Positions 18,335 through 29,503 of a DNA stretch of 64,000 nt are shown one piece after another. The DNA is from Pseudomonas indica NBRC 103045 (lineage in GTDB: Bacteria; Pseudomonadota; Gammaproteobacteria; Pseudomonadales; Pseudomonadaceae), in NCBI RefSeq assembly GCF_002091635.1, contig NZ_BDAC01000023.1, forward strand, positions 1 through 64,000, given 5' to 3'. A program made the translations under genes and the position numbers. Under the pieces are notes generated by a model that was not told where the DNA came from, searched no databases, and saw only the letters and a list, made by a program, of their open reading frames with translations. The stretch's first letter is position 1; every line of letters starts with the position of its first letter.

Positions 18335-19711
18335 ATGGATAATCTGCAAACCCTGTTCGAGCAGGACCGCGCCCACTTCATGCACCCGTCCACCCACGCC
18401 CATGACCATGCCTCCGGCGCACTGCCGGGGCGGATCATTACCGGGGCGTCCGGGGTGCGCATCCGCGACCACCAGGGTCGCGAATATCTCGATGCCTTCG
18501 CCGGCCTGTACTGCGTGAACATCGGCTACGGTCGTACCGAGGTGGCCGAGGCGATCTATGAGCAGGCCAGGCAGTTGGCGTATTACCACACCTATGTGGG
18601 CCATTCGACCGAGGCGATCATCGAGCTGTCCAGCCGCATTATCGACTGGGCGCCGCAAGGCATGAAGAAGGTCTATTACGGCCTCTCCGGCTCGGATGCC
18701 AACGAAACCCAGATCAAACTGGTGCGCTACTACAACAACGTCCTCGGCCGTCCGCAGAAGAAGAAGATCATCTCGCGTCAGCGCGGCTATCACGGTTCGG
18801 GGATCATGACCGGCAGCCTGACCGGCCTTCCCAGCTTCCACCAGCATTTCGACCTGCCGGCCCCGGACATCAAGCACGCCGCCTGCCCGCACTTCTACAA
18901 GGCGCCGGCCGGCCTGGACGAGGCCGCCTTCGTCCGTTACTGCGCCGAGGACCTGGAAAAGCTAATCCTTGCCGAGGGACCGGATACCGTCGCCGCTTTC
19001 ATTGGCGAACCCGTGATGGGCACCGGCGGCATCATCGTTCCGCCCAAGGGCTACTGGGAGGCGATTCAGGCGGTGCTGGCCAAGTACGACATCCTGCTGA
19101 TCGCCGACGAAGTGGTCTGCGCCTTCGGCCGTCTCGGCGACAAGATGGGCAGCCAGCGCTACGGCATGCGCCCGGACCTGATCACCACCGCCAAGGGCCT
19201 GACCAGCGCCTATGCACCGCTGTCGGCGGTCATCGTCGGGGAGAAGGTCTGGAGCGTGATCGAAAAGGCTTCCGAAACCCAGGGCGCCATGGGCCACGGC
19301 TGGACCTACTCGGGCCACCCGATCTGCGCCGCCGCGGCCCTGGCCAATCTGGACATCCTGGAGAAGGAAAACATCACGGCCAATGCCGCCGACGTGGGCA
19401 GCTATCTCAACCGCCAGCTCCGGCAGACATTCGAAGGTCACCCCCTGGTGGGAGAAGTGCGCGGTGATGGCATGCTCGCGGCGATCGAGTTCATGGCCGA
19501 CAAAGCGGCGCGGACACCGTTCGATCCGGCGTTGAAGGTCGGTCCGAAGGTCTCGGCCGAATGCCTGTCGCGCGGCATGATCGCCCGCGCCATGCCCCAT
19601 GGCGACATCCTCGGCTTCGCCCCGCCGCTGGTGCTGACCAAGGCCGAGGCGGATGAAATCGTCGATATCGCCAAGGCGGCGGTGGATGCGGTGGCGCAAC
19701 AGGTACTCTGA
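18335..19711 (+). CDS. doeD: Diaminobutyrate aminotransferase of ectoine catabolism
   Basis: This 458-residue class III aminotransferase carries the PLP lysine K287 in TTAKGLTSAY and the IADEVVCAFGR motif before it. It should transaminate L-2,4-diaminobutyrate to aspartate semialdehyde, feeding DoeC. GAGGAGA precedes the ATG, and it lies 54 bp after doeC, a gap that contains a short GGGCC/GGCCC palindrome. It is the last gene of the island and converges on the TPR gene. Substrate choice within class III is inferred from context. Confidence 0.85.
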   Translation: MDNLQTLFEQDRAHFMHPSTHAHDHASGALPGRIITGASGVRIRDHQGREYLDAFAGLYCVNIGYGRTEVAEAIYEQARQLAYYHTYVGHSTEAIIELSSRIIDWAPQGMKKVYYGLSGSDANETQIKLVRYYNNVLGRPQKKKIISRQRGYHGSGIMTGSLTGLPSFHQHFDLPAPDIKHAACPHFYKAPAGLDEAAFVRYCAEDLEKLILAEGPDTVAAFIGEPVMGTGGIIVPPKGYWEAIQAVLAKYDILLIADEVVCAFGRLGDKMGSQRYGMRPDLITTAKGLTSAYAPLSAVIVGEKVWSVIEKASETQGAMGHGWTYSGHPICAAAALANLDILEKENITANAADVGSYLNRQLRQTFEGHPLVGEVRGDGMLAAIEFMADKAARTPFDPALKVGPKVSAECLSRGMIARAMPHGDILGFAPPLVLTKAEADEIVDIAKAAVDAVAQQVL

Positions 19712-19720
19712 GCCGAGGGA

Positions 19721-19742
19721 GGGCGCGAATGATTTCGCGCCC
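19721..19742. terminator. Hairpin between convergent doeD and the TPR gene
   Basis: GGGCGCGAA, a TGAT loop, then TTCGCGCCC: a perfect 9-bp stem located 9 bp after doeD and 17 bp from the stop of the opposing TPR gene. No T tract is present on either side, so it may act with Rho or only stabilise transcript ends. Confidence 0.45.
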
Positions 19743-19759
19743 GCCAAGCACAGGCCTGG

Positions 19760-20077
19760 CTACGGCTTGCTGCGCTTCTCCAGCTTGCGCAGGAACACGG
19801 TCATTTCCTTCTCCGCCTGCTTGTCGCCGTGGCCGCGGGCGGCCTCCAGGCCCTTCTCCCAGGCCTGACGGGCGCCGTCCGGGTCGGCCTGGGCGTCGAG
19901 CGCCTTGCCGAGCAGCTTCCAGGCGGCCGAGTAGTTCGGATCGAACTCGACGCAACGCCGCAGATGTTTGGCGGCCCGCGCCGGTTCGCCGGCGTCCAGA
20001 TAGCCCTTGCCCAGGCCGAAGCGCAGCAGGGCGTTGTCCACGCCCTTGGTCAGCATCTTTTCCAGGGATTCGATCAT
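19760..20077 (-). CDS. Small tetratricopeptide-repeat protein
   Basis: This 105-residue cytoplasmic protein has about two TPR motifs (GLGKGYLDAGEPARAAKHLRRCVEFDPNY and AWKLLGKALDAQADPDGARQAWEKGLEAA) and a charged C-terminal tail. TPRs mediate protein contacts; the partner is unknown. GGAT before the ATG serves as ribosome-binding site. It follows trkA by 46 bp on the same strand, where PAO1 has a similar small gene (PA0015, from memory). The ectoine island ends just before its 3' end. Confidence 0.85.
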   Translation of the reverse strand: MIESLEKMLTKGVDNALLRFGLGKGYLDAGEPARAAKHLRRCVEFDPNYSAAWKLLGKALDAQADPDGARQAWEKGLEAARGHGDKQAEKEMTVFLRKLEKRSKP

Positions 20078-20123
20078 CGGAAGATCCTTCGAGAGCTGTC
20101 AGCGGCAAGCATCGAGCGTGCCG

Positions 20124-21497
20124 CTAGAAGAATGTCAGTCCCACCTGGAACAACCGTTCGACGTCGCGGATGTGTTTCTTGTCCACCAGGAACAGGATTA
20201 CGTGGTCGCCGGATTCGATCACGGTGTCGTCGTGGGCGATCAGCACTTCCTCGTCGCGGATGATCGCGCCGATGGTGGTGCCCGGCGGCAGGGCGATGTC
20301 CTCGATGGCACGACCGATGACCTTGCTCGACTTGGCGTCGCCGTGGGCGATGGCTTCGATAGCCTCGGCCGCGCCCCGGCGCAGCGAGTGCACGCTGACG
20401 ATGTCGCCGCGCCGCACGTGGGTCAGCAGGGTGCCGATGGTGGCCAACTGCGGGCTGATGGCGATATCAATCTCGCCGCCCTGTACCAGGTCGACGTAGG
20501 CCGGGTTGTTGATGATGGTCATCACCTTCCGCGCGCCGAGACGCTTGGCCAGCAGCGAGGACATGATGTTGGCCTCGTCGTCGTTAGTCAGGGCGAGGAA
20601 GATGTCGGCGTCGTTGATGTTCTCTTCGACCAGCAGATCCTTGTCCGACGCGCTGCCCTGCAGAACGATGGTGCTGTCCAGGGCCTCCGAGAGGTAACGG
20701 CAGCGGGCCGGGTTCATCTCGATGATCTTTACTTGGTAGCGGCTCTCGATGGCCTCGGCCAGGCGCTCGCCGATGTGCCCGCCGCCGGCGATCACCACCC
20801 GCTTGTAGCTGTCCTCGAGGCGGCGCATCTCGCTCATCACCGCGCGGATGTGGCCCTTGGCGGCGATGAAGAACACCTCGTCGTCGGCCTCGATCACCGT
20901 GTCGCCCTGCGGCAGGATCGGCCGGTTGCGGCGGAAGATCGCGGCCACGCGGGTGTCCACGTTGGGCATGTGCTGGCGCAACTGGCGCAATTCCTGGCCG
21001 ACCAGCGGACCGCCGTAGTAGGCGCGCACCGCCACCAACTGCGCCTTGCCTTCGGCGAAGTCGATCACCTGCAGGGCACCGGGGTATTCGATCAGGCGCT
21101 TGATGTAGTTGGTCACCACCTGTTCCGGGCTGATCAGCACATCCACCGGAATGGCTTCGTTGTCGAACAGGCCGGTACGGGTCAGGTAGGCGGCCTCACG
21201 GACCCGGGCGATCTTGGTCGGGGTATGGAACAGGGTGTAGCCGACCTGGCAGGCGACCATGTTCACTTCGTCGCTGTTGGTCACCGCGATGAGCATGTCG
21301 GCGTCGTCGGCGCCGGCCTGGCGCAGTACGGTCGGAAAGGAGCCTTTGCCTTGCACGGTGCGGATGTCGAGGCGGTCGCCGAGGTCGCGCAGGCGGTCGC
21401 CATCGGTGTCCACCACGGTGATGTCGTTGGCCTCGCTGGCCAGATGCTCGGCAAGGGTTCCGCCGACCTGGCCGGCGCCGAGGATGATGATCTTCAT
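20124..21497 (-). CDS. trkA: Trk potassium uptake regulator TrkA
   Basis: This 457-residue peripheral membrane protein binds NAD(H) and gates TrkH/TrkG potassium uptake. It has two RCK (Rossmann plus TrkA_C) units, beginning with [20 protein letters not shown] at the N-terminus and [20 protein letters not shown] near residue 233. Full length. It lies 12 bp after rsmB and is the last large gene of the def-fmt-rsmB-trkA run. Confidence 0.96.
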   Translation of the reverse strand: MKIIILGAGQVGGTLAEHLASEANDITVVDTDGDRLRDLGDRLDIRTVQGKGSFPTVLRQAGADDADMLIAVTNSDEVNMVACQVGYTLFHTPTKIARVREAAYLTRTGLFDNEAIPVDVLISPEQVVTNYIKRLIEYPGALQVIDFAEGKAQLVAVRAYYGGPLVGQELRQLRQHMPNVDTRVAAIFRRNRPILPQGDTVIEADDEVFFIAAKGHIRAVMSEMRRLEDSYKRVVIAGGGHIGERLAEAIESRYQVKIIEMNPARCRYLSEALDSTIVLQGSASDKDLLVEENINDADIFLALTNDDEANIMSSLLAKRLGARKVMTIINNPAYVDLVQGGEIDIAISPQLATIGTLLTHVRRGDIVSVHSLRRGAAEAIEAIAHGDAKSSKVIGRAIEDIALPPGTTIGAIIRDEEVLIAHDDTVIESGDHVILFLVDKKHIRDVERLFQVGLTFF

Positions 21498-21509
21498 CGG
21501 TTCCTTTCC

Positions 21510-22829
21510 TCAGCCGCGGGATGACGCGGCGATCTTGATCAGTTTTGCGTAATAGAAGCCATCATGCCCGTTTTCCTGGGCCAGCAACTGGCGCCCGTGG
21601 GGCTGCTTGAGACCGAAGGTACCGGCGACGTCCAGCTCCCGCGCACCGGGCGTACGGGCAAGGAAGGCCTCGATGACCTCGGTGTTCTCGGTCGGCAAGG
21701 TGGAGCAGGTGGCGTAGAGCAGCACACCGCCGACCTCCAGCGTAGGCCAGAGCGCATCGAGCAGTTCGCCCTGGAGCATGGCCAGGGCCGGGATGTCGTC
21801 GGCCTGGCGGGTCAGCTTGATGTCAGGGTGGCGCCGGATCACGCCGGTGGCCGAACAGGGTGCGTCCAGAAGGATGCGCTGGAACGGCTTGCCGTCCCAC
21901 CACGTGGCGGTATCGCGCGCATCGGCAGCGATCAGGCGAGCGTCGAGGCCAAGCCGCCCGAGGTTCTCCCGCACGCGTTCGAGCCGCTTGGCTTCCAAGT
22001 CGATACCCACCACTTCGGTAAGCTTCGGCTCCGCCTCCAACAGGTGGCAGGTCTTGCCGCCCGGTGCGCAGCAGGCGTCCAGCACGCGCTGGCCGGGGGC
22101 CAGTTCGAGCAGGTCGGCGGCCAGTTGGGCAGCTTCGTCCTGCACGCTGACGTGGCCCTCGGCGAAGCCCGGCAGGGTCGTGACATCGCGCGGCTCGTCG
22201 AGAACGATGCCGTCGCGGCTGAAGGCGCAGGCGTGGGCGGGAATCCCGGCGGACTGCAACTCCGCCAGGTAATCCTCGCGGCTGCCGTGGCGGCGATTGA
22301 TCCGCAGGATCAGTGGCGGATGGGCGTTGTTTGCCGCGCAGACCGCCTCCCAATGCTCGGGCCAGTGGGCTTTCAAGGATTTCTGCAACCAGCGCGGATG
22401 CGCGGTGCGAACCACCGGATCGCGTTCCAGCCCGGCCAGCAGGGTTTCGCCTTCGCGCTGCACGCGGCGCAACACGGCGTTGAGCAGGCCCTTGGCCCAG
22501 CTTTTCTTCAACGCGTCGGCACAGCCCACGGTCTCGCCGATGGCGGCGTGGGCGGGGATACGGGTGTAGAGCAATTGGTAGAGGCCGATCAGCAGCAGTG
22601 CTTCGACATCCTTGTCGGCGGCCTTGAACGGCTTCTGTAGCAACTGTTCGGCCAGCGCCGCGAGGCGCGGCTGCCAGCGGGCGGCGCCGTAGGCGAGATC
22701 CTGGGTGAGGCTGCGGTCGCGTGGCTCGACCTTGTCCAGTTGCGCCGGCAGGCTGCTGCCCAGCGATGCCTTGCCGGACAGCACGGCGGCCAGGGCGCGG
22801 GCGGCGGCCAGACGGGGGTTGGGACTCAT
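21510..22829 (-). CDS. rsmB: 16S rRNA (cytosine-967) methyltransferase
   Basis: This 439-residue enzyme (Sun/Fmu) uses SAM to methylate C967 of 16S rRNA. An N-terminal NusB-like RNA-binding domain (about residues 1-140) precedes the Rossmann methyltransferase. Motifs are [16 protein letters not shown] for [18 protein letters not shown], and [11 protein letters not shown] with the catalytic cysteine. The ATG at 22829 overlaps the fmt stop as ATGA. A longer frame continues upstream inside fmt but is only an overlap artefact. Confidence 0.95.
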   Translation of the reverse strand: MSPNPRLAAARALAAVLSGKASLGSSLPAQLDKVEPRDRSLTQDLAYGAARWQPRLAALAEQLLQKPFKAADKDVEALLLIGLYQLLYTRIPAHAAIGETVGCADALKKSWAKGLLNAVLRRVQREGETLLAGLERDPVVRTAHPRWLQKSLKAHWPEHWEAVCAANNAHPPLILRINRRHGSREDYLAELQSAGIPAHACAFSRDGIVLDEPRDVTTLPGFAEGHVSVQDEAAQLAADLLELAPGQRVLDACCAPGGKTCHLLEAEPKLTEVVGIDLEAKRLERVRENLGRLGLDARLIAADARDTATWWDGKPFQRILLDAPCSATGVIRRHPDIKLTRQADDIPALAMLQGELLDALWPTLEVGGVLLYATCSTLPTENTEVIEAFLARTPGARELDVAGTFGLKQPHGRQLLAQENGHDGFYYAKLIKIAASSRG

Positions 22830-23770
22830 GCGCCCAGCACCTGGCCCGGGGCGAACTGTTCGCGGCGGCTGTTGAACAGATCGGCGAAGGCCAGCGGCTT
22901 GCCGCCGGGGAGTTGCAGGCGGGTCAGACGCAGGGCGCCTTCGCCGCAGGCGACGGTCAGGCCATCCTTGCTGGCGGCGAGGATGGTACCGGGGGCACCT
23001 CGGCCTTCGCCTGGGGCCGCAGCCAACACCTTCAGCGTTTCGCCGTTCAGGGTGGTGTGACAGACCGGCCAGGGCATGAAGGCACGGATGCGGCGCTCCA
23101 GCTCGACGGCCGGGCGGCTCCAGTCGAGACGGGCTTCGTCCTTGTTCAGCTTGTGCGCGTAGGTGGCCAGGGCATCGTCTTGCACCTCGCCCACCAGCGT
23201 GCCGGCGGCCAGGGCATCGACAGCTTCGGTCACGGCTTTCGAACCCAGGGCGGCGAGGCGGTCGTGCAGGCTGCCGCCGGTGTCGCCGGTTTCGATGGGG
23301 GTGCTCGCCTTGAGCAGCATCGGGCCGGTGTCCAGGCCGGCTTCCATGCGCATCACGGTGACCCCGCTTTCCGCATCGCCGGCTTCCACGGCGCGCTGGA
23401 TCGGCGCCGCGCCACGCCAGCGCGGCAGCAGCGAGGCATGGCTGTTGATGCAGCCGAGGGGGGGAATATCCAGCACCGCCTGGGGCAGGATCAGGCCGTA
23501 GGCCACCACCACCATCAGGTCCGGCTGCAAGGCGGCCAGTTCGGCCTGGGCATCCGGGTCGCGCAGGGTCTTCGGCTGGAGGACGGGAATGTCGTGCTGA
23601 ACGGCGAGCTGCTTGACCGGACTCGGCATCAGCTTCTGTCCGCGACCGGCGGGGCGGTCGGGCTGGGTATAGACGGCGACGATCCGGTGCGGGGTGTCGA
23701 GGAGGGCCTTGAGATGTTCGGCGGCAAATTCCGGGGTGCCGGCGAAGACGATGCGCAGGGGCTGGGTCAT
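22826..23770 (-). CDS. fmt: Methionyl-tRNA formyltransferase
   Basis: This 314-residue enzyme formylates initiator Met-tRNA using 10-formyl-THF. It starts [17 protein letters not shown], the standard N-terminus, and has the catalytic N and H in [19 protein letters not shown] and the D in [15 protein letters not shown]. The ATG at 23770 is 61 bp downstream of def; the gap contains an intrinsic terminator-like hairpin, so fmt may also have its own promoter or be attenuated. Confidence 0.96.
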   Translation of the reverse strand: MTQPLRIVFAGTPEFAAEHLKALLDTPHRIVAVYTQPDRPAGRGQKLMPSPVKQLAVQHDIPVLQPKTLRDPDAQAELAALQPDLMVVVAYGLILPQAVLDIPPLGCINSHASLLPRWRGAAPIQRAVEAGDAESGVTVMRMEAGLDTGPMLLKASTPIETGDTGGSLHDRLAALGSKAVTEAVDALAAGTLVGEVQDDALATYAHKLNKDEARLDWSRPAVELERRIRAFMPWPVCHTTLNGETLKVLAAAPGEGRGAPGTILAASKDGLTVACGEGALRLTRLQLPGGKPLAFADLFNSRREQFAPGQVLGA

Positions 23771-23790
23771 GGTCTCTCGCTGAGGGCTGA

Positions 23791-23816
23791 AAGAAAAAGG
23801 CTTGCCGGAGCAAGCC
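23791..23816 (-). terminator. Terminator or attenuator between def and fmt
   Basis: Read on the minus strand: GGCTTGC, TCCG loop, GCAAGCC, then TTTTTCTT. This is a compact 7-bp stem with a good U tract, 15 bp after the def stop and before fmt. It should end part of the def transcript inside what is usually regarded as a def-fmt operon. Confidence 0.72.
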
Positions 23817-23831
23817 TTCAGTATGAGCGCA

Positions 23832-24338
23832 TCAGGCCTGTTGCCTGTGCTGTTTCTCCAGCTTCTTGCGGATGCGATCACGCTTGAGGCTGGACAGGTA
23901 ATCGACGAACAGCTTGCCGTTGAGGTGGTCGCACTCGTGCTGGATACACACCGCCAGCAGGCCTTCGCAGATCATTTCGAAGGCTTCGCCATTGCGGTCG
24001 AGGGCCTTGACCCGGACACGTTGCGGACGCTCGACGTTCTCGTAGAAGCCGGGTACCGACAGGCAGCCTTCCTGGTACTGGTCCAGTTCATCGGTGAGCG
24101 GTTCGAACTCGGGGTTGATGAACACCAGCGGCTGGGTCTTGTCCTCGCTGACGTCGATCACCACCAGGCGCTTGTGCACGTTCACCTGGGTCGCGGCCAG
24201 ACCGATGCCAGGGGCGGCGTACATGGTCTCGAACATGTCGTCGATCAGTTGGCGCAGCGAGTCGTCCACCGTCTCCACCGGTTTGGCGATGGTACGCAGC
24301 CGCGGATCGGGAAATTCGAGGATGTTCAGGATCGCCAT
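23832..24338 (-). CDS. def: Peptide deformylase
   Basis: This 168-residue metalloenzyme removes the N-formyl group from nascent proteins. All three family motifs are present: GIGLAATQ (45-51), EGCLSVPG with metal ligand C92, and HECDH (H134, E135, H138). The start at 24338 gives [15 protein letters not shown], the canonical N-terminus; a longer in-frame extension has no support. It diverges from the LysM gene and leads the def-fmt-rsmB-trkA run. Confidence 0.97.
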   Translation of the reverse strand: MAILNILEFPDPRLRTIAKPVETVDDSLRQLIDDMFETMYAAPGIGLAATQVNVHKRLVVIDVSEDKTQPLVFINPEFEPLTDELDQYQEGCLSVPGFYENVERPQRVRVKALDRNGEAFEMICEGLLAVCIQHECDHLNGKLFVDYLSSLKRDRIRKKLEKQHRQQA

Positions 24339-24488
24339 ATACGTTTGTGATGCACTTATGGAATTAAGTAAAAATCCACTGCTAAGATGATGAGCAGCAT
24401 TGAAAAACGGCTTCACGCCGCGTTCCCTGGGGATTTCCGCGGCGCTAGGGCGCTCCACGTGAATACACATAATAAAGGGATTCACCGC

Positions 24489-25514
24489 ATGAGGAAATCA
24501 CTACTCGCCCTGCTGCTCCTCGCCGCGGGCGGTCTGGCGCAGGCTGCGGTAGAGCTGAAGGATGGTCATCCGGACCGCTATACCGTGGTGAAGGGCGACA
24601 CGCTCTGGGACATTTCCGGCAAGTTCCTCCGCGAGCCGTGGAAGTGGCCGGAAATCTGGCACGCCAACCCGCAGATCCAGAACCCTCACCTGATCTACCC
24701 GGGCGATACGCTGAGCCTGGTCTATGTCGATGGCCAGCCGCGCCTGATGCTCAACCGCGGCGAATCGCGCGGGACCATCAAGCTGTCGCCGAAGGTGCGC
24801 AGCACGCCGATGGCCGAAGCGATCCCGACCATCCCGCTGGAAAAGATCAACAGCTTCCTGCTGTCCAACCGTATCGTCGATACGCCCGAGCAGTTTGAGG
24901 GCCAACCCTACATCGTCGCCGGCAACGCCGAGCGCGTGGTGAGCGGCGCCGGTGATCGCATCTATGCCCGCGGCATCTTCGAGGAAGGCCAGCCCGTGTA
25001 CGGCATCTTCCGCCAGGGCCGCATCTACACCGACCCGGATACCAAGGAATTCCTCGGCATCAACGCCGATGACATCGGTACCGGCGAAGTGGTCGCCGAG
25101 GAAGGCGACATCGCCACCATGAGCCTGCTGCGCACCACCCAGGAAGTTCGTCTGGGCGACCGCCTGTTCCCCACCGAGGAGCGTGCGGTGAACTCCACCT
25201 TCATGCCCAGCGCTCCGTCGAGCGACATCCAGGGCCTGATCCTCGATGTGCCGCGTGGTGTGACGCAGATCGGCCAGTTCGACGTGGTCACCATCAACAA
25301 GGGCAAGCGCGACGGCCTGGCCGAAGGCAACGTCCTGGCGGTGTACAAGACCGGCGAAACCGTACGCGACCGCGTGACCGGCGAATCGGTGAAGATCCCG
25401 GACGAGCGTTCCGGCCTGCTGATGGTGTTCCGCACCTACGAGAAACTCAGCTACGGCCTGGTGCTCGCCGCCAGCCGCCAGCTCGCGGTCATGGACAAGG
25501 TCCGCAACCCGTAA
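24489..25514 (+). CDS. Secreted LysM-domain peptidoglycan-binding protein
   Basis: This 341-residue protein has a cleavable signal peptide ([19 protein letters not shown], then AVEL) and one LysM domain at about residues 33-80 ([14 protein letters not shown]...[18 protein letters not shown]). A 250-residue C-terminal part without a recognised catalytic motif follows. It probably binds peptidoglycan in the periplasm. Genes of this type sit beside def-fmt and dprA in many gammaproteobacteria (PA0020 in PAO1, from memory). A strong terminator follows. Confidence 0.9.
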   Translation: MRKSLLALLLLAAGGLAQAAVELKDGHPDRYTVVKGDTLWDISGKFLREPWKWPEIWHANPQIQNPHLIYPGDTLSLVYVDGQPRLMLNRGESRGTIKLSPKVRSTPMAEAIPTIPLEKINSFLLSNRIVDTPEQFEGQPYIVAGNAERVVSGAGDRIYARGIFEEGQPVYGIFRQGRIYTDPDTKEFLGINADDIGTGEVVAEEGDIATMSLLRTTQEVRLGDRLFPTEERAVNSTFMPSAPSSDIQGLILDVPRGVTQIGQFDVVTINKGKRDGLAEGNVLAVYKTGETVRDRVTGESVKIPDERSGLLMVFRTYEKLSYGLVLAASRQLAVMDKVRNP

Positions 25515-25520
25515 CAGCCG

Positions 25521-25552
25521 AAGCCCCACCTCGCGTGGGGCTTCTTCTTTTC
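25521..25552 (+). terminator. Rho-independent terminator after the LysM gene
   Basis: AAGCCCCAC, a CTCGC loop, GTGGGGCTT, then CTTCTTTT. A 9-bp stem with a pyrimidine-rich T tract, 6 bp after the stop codon. It separates the LysM gene from dprA. Confidence 0.88.
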
Positions 25553-25593
25553 CCCTGCCGCATTTGCGGCGCGACAGATCAAGGATGATCGCG

Positions 25594-26697
25594 ATGTCGC
25601 TCGCGACGACTACTTCCCTCACTCCCGCCGAACTCGAAGCCCGCCTGCGCCTGCACAGCCTGCCGGAACTCGGCCCTCGACGTTTCCGCCGCCTGCTCGA
25701 TGCCTTCGAAAGCGCCTCCGCCGCCCTCAGCGCACCGGCCAGTGCCTGGCGCTCCCTGGGTTTGCCCGCCAGTTGCGCCGAGCCTCGGCGCAGTGCGGAA
25801 ATCCGCGAACGTGCCGCCGCTGCCATGGCATGGCTGGAGCAGCCGGGGCATCACCTGCTGACCTGGGACGACCCACGCTACCCTGCCCTGCTTGGCGAAC
25901 TGCCCGACGCGCCTCCCCTGCTGTTCGTCGAAGGCGATCCCGCCATTCTCGAACGGCCTCAACTGGCCATGGTCGGCAGCCGTCGCGCGTCCGCCCCTGG
26001 GCTGGACACTGCCCGCGCCTTCGCCCGCAGCCTGGCCGGTGCCGGGTTCGTGATCACCAGCGGGCTGGCTCTGGGGATCGACGGCGCCGCGCACCAGGGA
26101 GCGCTGGATGGCGACGGGCTGACCGTCGCGGTGCTCGGAACAGGGCTGCGCTGCCTCTATCCGCATCGGCACAAGGCGCTGGCGCAACGGATCGTCGCCC
26201 GCGGCGGTGCGCTGGTGTCGGAGCTGCCGCTGGATTGCCCGCCCCAGGCGAGCAACTTCCCCCGGCGCAACCGCATCATCAGCGGCCTGTCGCTGGGCGT
26301 GCTGGTTGTCGAGGCCAGCCCGTCCAGCGGCTCGTTGATCACGGCGAAGCTGGCGGCCGAACAAGGTCGTGAGGTCTATGCCATTCCCGGTTCCATCCAC
26401 CATCCGGGCGCACGCGGTTGTCATCAGTTGATACGGGAAGGCGCCACCCTGGTGGAGACCATCGAACACATCCTCGAAGCCCTGCGCGGCTGGCAGGTCC
26501 AGGCGCCGGCTGCCGCTCCCTCCGCCCAGGCTGGGCATCCGCTGCTGGCGCTGCTGCGGGCCGCACCCCAGAGCAGCGAAAGCCTGGCGATGAACCTCGG
26601 CTGGGAGCTGCCACGGACCCTGGTCGCCCTCACCGAGCTGGAGTTGGCGGGCCAGGTGGCCTGTGAAGCCGGCTGCTGGGTGTATCGTGCTGGTTGA
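25594..26697 (+). CDS. dprA: DNA-processing protein DprA (Smf)
   Basis: This 367-residue protein loads RecA on incoming single-stranded DNA during natural transformation. The central Rossmann-like DprA domain begins near residue 110 with LAMVGSRRASAPGLDTARAFARSLA and continues through GLALGIDGAAHQGAL and SELPLDCPPQASNFPRRNRIISGLS; a C-terminal winged-helix (DML1-like) tail follows. AAGGA lies 8 bp before ATG 25594, so this start is preferred over 25585, which overlaps that site. Confidence 0.94.
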   Translation: MSLATTTSLTPAELEARLRLHSLPELGPRRFRRLLDAFESASAALSAPASAWRSLGLPASCAEPRRSAEIRERAAAAMAWLEQPGHHLLTWDDPRYPALLGELPDAPPLLFVEGDPAILERPQLAMVGSRRASAPGLDTARAFARSLAGAGFVITSGLALGIDGAAHQGALDGDGLTVAVLGTGLRCLYPHRHKALAQRIVARGGALVSELPLDCPPQASNFPRRNRIISGLSLGVLVVEASPSSGSLITAKLAAEQGREVYAIPGSIHHPGARGCHQLIREGATLVETIEHILEALRGWQVQAPAAAPSAQAGHPLLALLRAAPQSSESLAMNLGWELPRTLVALTELELAGQVACEAGCWVYRAG

Positions 26698-26739
26698 GCC
26701 TTGTACACTGCCGCCCAGTCAGTATTCGGGGGCCGGAAC

Positions 26740-27294
26740 ATGGTCAGCAGTTGGCGTGCGCAGTACGTGGCGCGTGTAGTGCGGGAGGGGGGCGTAGTGG
26801 CTTATCCGACCGAGGCGGTGTGGGGACTGGGTTGCGATCCCTGGAACGGGGAAGCCGTCTATCGATTACTGGCGCTGAAGGATCGGCCCGTGGAAAAAGG
26901 CCTGATCCTAGTCGCCGACTCCATCCGCCAGTTCGATTTCCTCCTGGAGGACCTGCCGGAAGCCTGGCAGGACCGCCTGGCCAGCACCTGGCCGGGGCCG
27001 AACACCTGGCTGGTTCCCCACCAGAACCGTCTGCCCGAGTGGATCACCGGCCAGCACGACAGCGTCGCCTTGCGCGTATCCGATCATCCGCTGGTGCGCG
27101 ACCTCTGCGCCCTCACCGGCCCGCTGGTGTCCACCTCGGCCAATCCGGGCGGCCGACCGGCGGCGCGCACGCGGTTGCGGGTCGAGCAGTACTTCCATGA
27201 TCGCCTCGACGCCGTGCTCGGCGGCGCCTTGGGCGGTCGGAAGAACCCCAGTATCATCCGTGACTTGGTCAGTGGGCGGGTAGTAAGAGGATAA
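26740..27294 (+). CDS. tsaC: Threonylcarbamoyl-AMP synthase
   Basis: This 184-residue YrdC/Sua5-fold enzyme makes threonylcarbamoyl-AMP from threonine, bicarbonate and ATP for the tRNA t6A37 modification. Conserved elements are [18 protein letters not shown], the KxR region [12 protein letters not shown], and [11 protein letters not shown] 26740 follows a GGGGG stretch; the frame upstream is only a TTG extension. It follows dprA by 42 bp, the usual order in gammaproteobacteria. Confidence 0.95.
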   Translation: MVSSWRAQYVARVVREGGVVAYPTEAVWGLGCDPWNGEAVYRLLALKDRPVEKGLILVADSIRQFDFLLEDLPEAWQDRLASTWPGPNTWLVPHQNRLPEWITGQHDSVALRVSDHPLVRDLCALTGPLVSTSANPGGRPAARTRLRVEQYFHDRLDAVLGGALGGRKNPSIIRDLVSGRVVRG

Positions 27295-27299
27295 GGTGT

Positions 27300-27359
27300 G
27301 AGGCGTGAGGGGTAAGGAGTAAAAGCCTTTACCCCTCCCCCTCTCTCCTCACCCCTTAC
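27300..27359. repeat. GTGAGGGGTAAGG-type imperfect inverted repeat
   Basis: The 61-bp gap between the convergent tsaC and qor holds GTGAGGCGTGAGGGGTAAGG and then CTCCTCACCCCTTAC, plus a nested GGGGTAA / TTTACCCC. The arms are not perfect but can fold, and the sequence has an AAAAG/CTTTT core. It may work as a bidirectional terminator or be a mobile intergenic repeat. Confidence 0.5.
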
Positions 27360-28333
27360 GGCACAAGTACCGTCGAGCCGGTGGTACGGCGGCCGGCCAG
27401 TTCCGTTTGTGCCTTGGCCGCGTCCTCGAGGGCGAAGCGCTGGCCAATTTCCACGTGGATCTTGCCGCTCTCGATCATCGAGAACAGCTCGTCGGCCATG
27501 GCCTGCAGGTGTTCCGGGGTATCGGCATAGCCAGCCAGGGTCGGTCGGGTGACGTACAGCGAACCCTTCTGCGCCAGGATGCCGAGGTTGATGCCGGTGA
27601 CAGCGCCGGAGGCATTGCCGAAGCTGACCAGCAGGCCGCGCGGGGCCACGCAGTCCAGCGAGGTTTCCCAGGTGTCCTTGCCCACCGAGTCGTAGACCAC
27701 CGGGCACTTCTTGCCATCGGTCAGTTCCAGCACCCGCTTCACCACATCCTCGCGGCTGTAGTCGATGGTCGCCCAGGCACCCAGGGCCTTGGCGCGTTCG
27801 GCCTTTTCCGCCGAACCCACGGTGCCGATCAATTGCACACCGAGGGCCTTGGCCCACTGGCAGGCGATGCTGCCGACACCGCCGGCGGCAGCGTGGAAAA
27901 GGATGGTCTCGCCGCCTTTCAGCGGATAGGTCTGGCGCAGCAGGTATTGCACGGTCAGGCCCTTGAGCATCACCGCTGCCGCCTGTTCGAAGCTGATCGA
28001 GTCGGGCAACCGGACCAGCTTTTCCGCCGGCAGCACGTGCAGTTCGCTGTAGGCGCCCAGCGGGCCGGTGGCATAGGCGACGCGGTCGCCCACCTTGAAC
28101 TGGGTCACCTCGCTGCCCACCGCCTCGACCTCGCCGGCGCCTTCGCTGCCCAGGCCGGACGGCAGGGCCGGTGGCGCGTAGAGGCCGCTGCGGAAGTAGG
28201 TGTCGATGAAGTTGAGGCCGATGGCCTTGTTGCGCACGCGGACTTCGCGTGGACCCGGTTCCGCCGGGGTGTAATCGACGAATTCGAGGACTTCCGGCCC
28301 GCCGTGGGCCTTGAACTGGATACGCTTGGCCAT
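27356..28333 (-). CDS. qor: NADPH:quinone oxidoreductase
   Basis: This 325-residue zeta-crystallin-like MDR enzyme reduces quinones with NADPH in the cytosol. The nucleotide-binding motif AAAGGVGSIACQWAKALG lies near residue 150, and the protein lacks the zinc-binding residues of alcohol dehydrogenases, as expected. It starts MAKRIQFKAHGGPEVLE at 28333 with GGAG upstream. It diverges from hemF across 216 bp. Confidence 0.93.
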   Translation of the reverse strand: MAKRIQFKAHGGPEVLEFVDYTPAEPGPREVRVRNKAIGLNFIDTYFRSGLYAPPALPSGLGSEGAGEVEAVGSEVTQFKVGDRVAYATGPLGAYSELHVLPAEKLVRLPDSISFEQAAAVMLKGLTVQYLLRQTYPLKGGETILFHAAAGGVGSIACQWAKALGVQLIGTVGSAEKAERAKALGAWATIDYSREDVVKRVLELTDGKKCPVVYDSVGKDTWETSLDCVAPRGLLVSFGNASGAVTGINLGILAQKGSLYVTRPTLAGYADTPEHLQAMADELFSMIESGKIHVEIGQRFALEDAAKAQTELAGRRTTGSTVLVP

Positions 28334-28354
28334 CGGAAAAAGACTCCTTGATGA

Positions 28355-29467
<1,113 letters not shown>

Positions 29468-29503
29468 TGGCGGGGCGCTGAAGCACTTTCACCGAGGATT
29501 TCC

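Noticed and set aside
6392-19711. Ectoine island considered as an integrative element with att sites
   Set aside because: No integrase, no tRNA gene and no flanking direct repeat were visible at the junctions; it may have come by homologous exchange.
21510-23813. A 767-codon frame covering rsmB and running upstream through fmt
   Set aside because: The first 300 or so residues are arginine/proline-rich and out of frame with fmt. RsmB starts at 22829 in an ATGA overlap.
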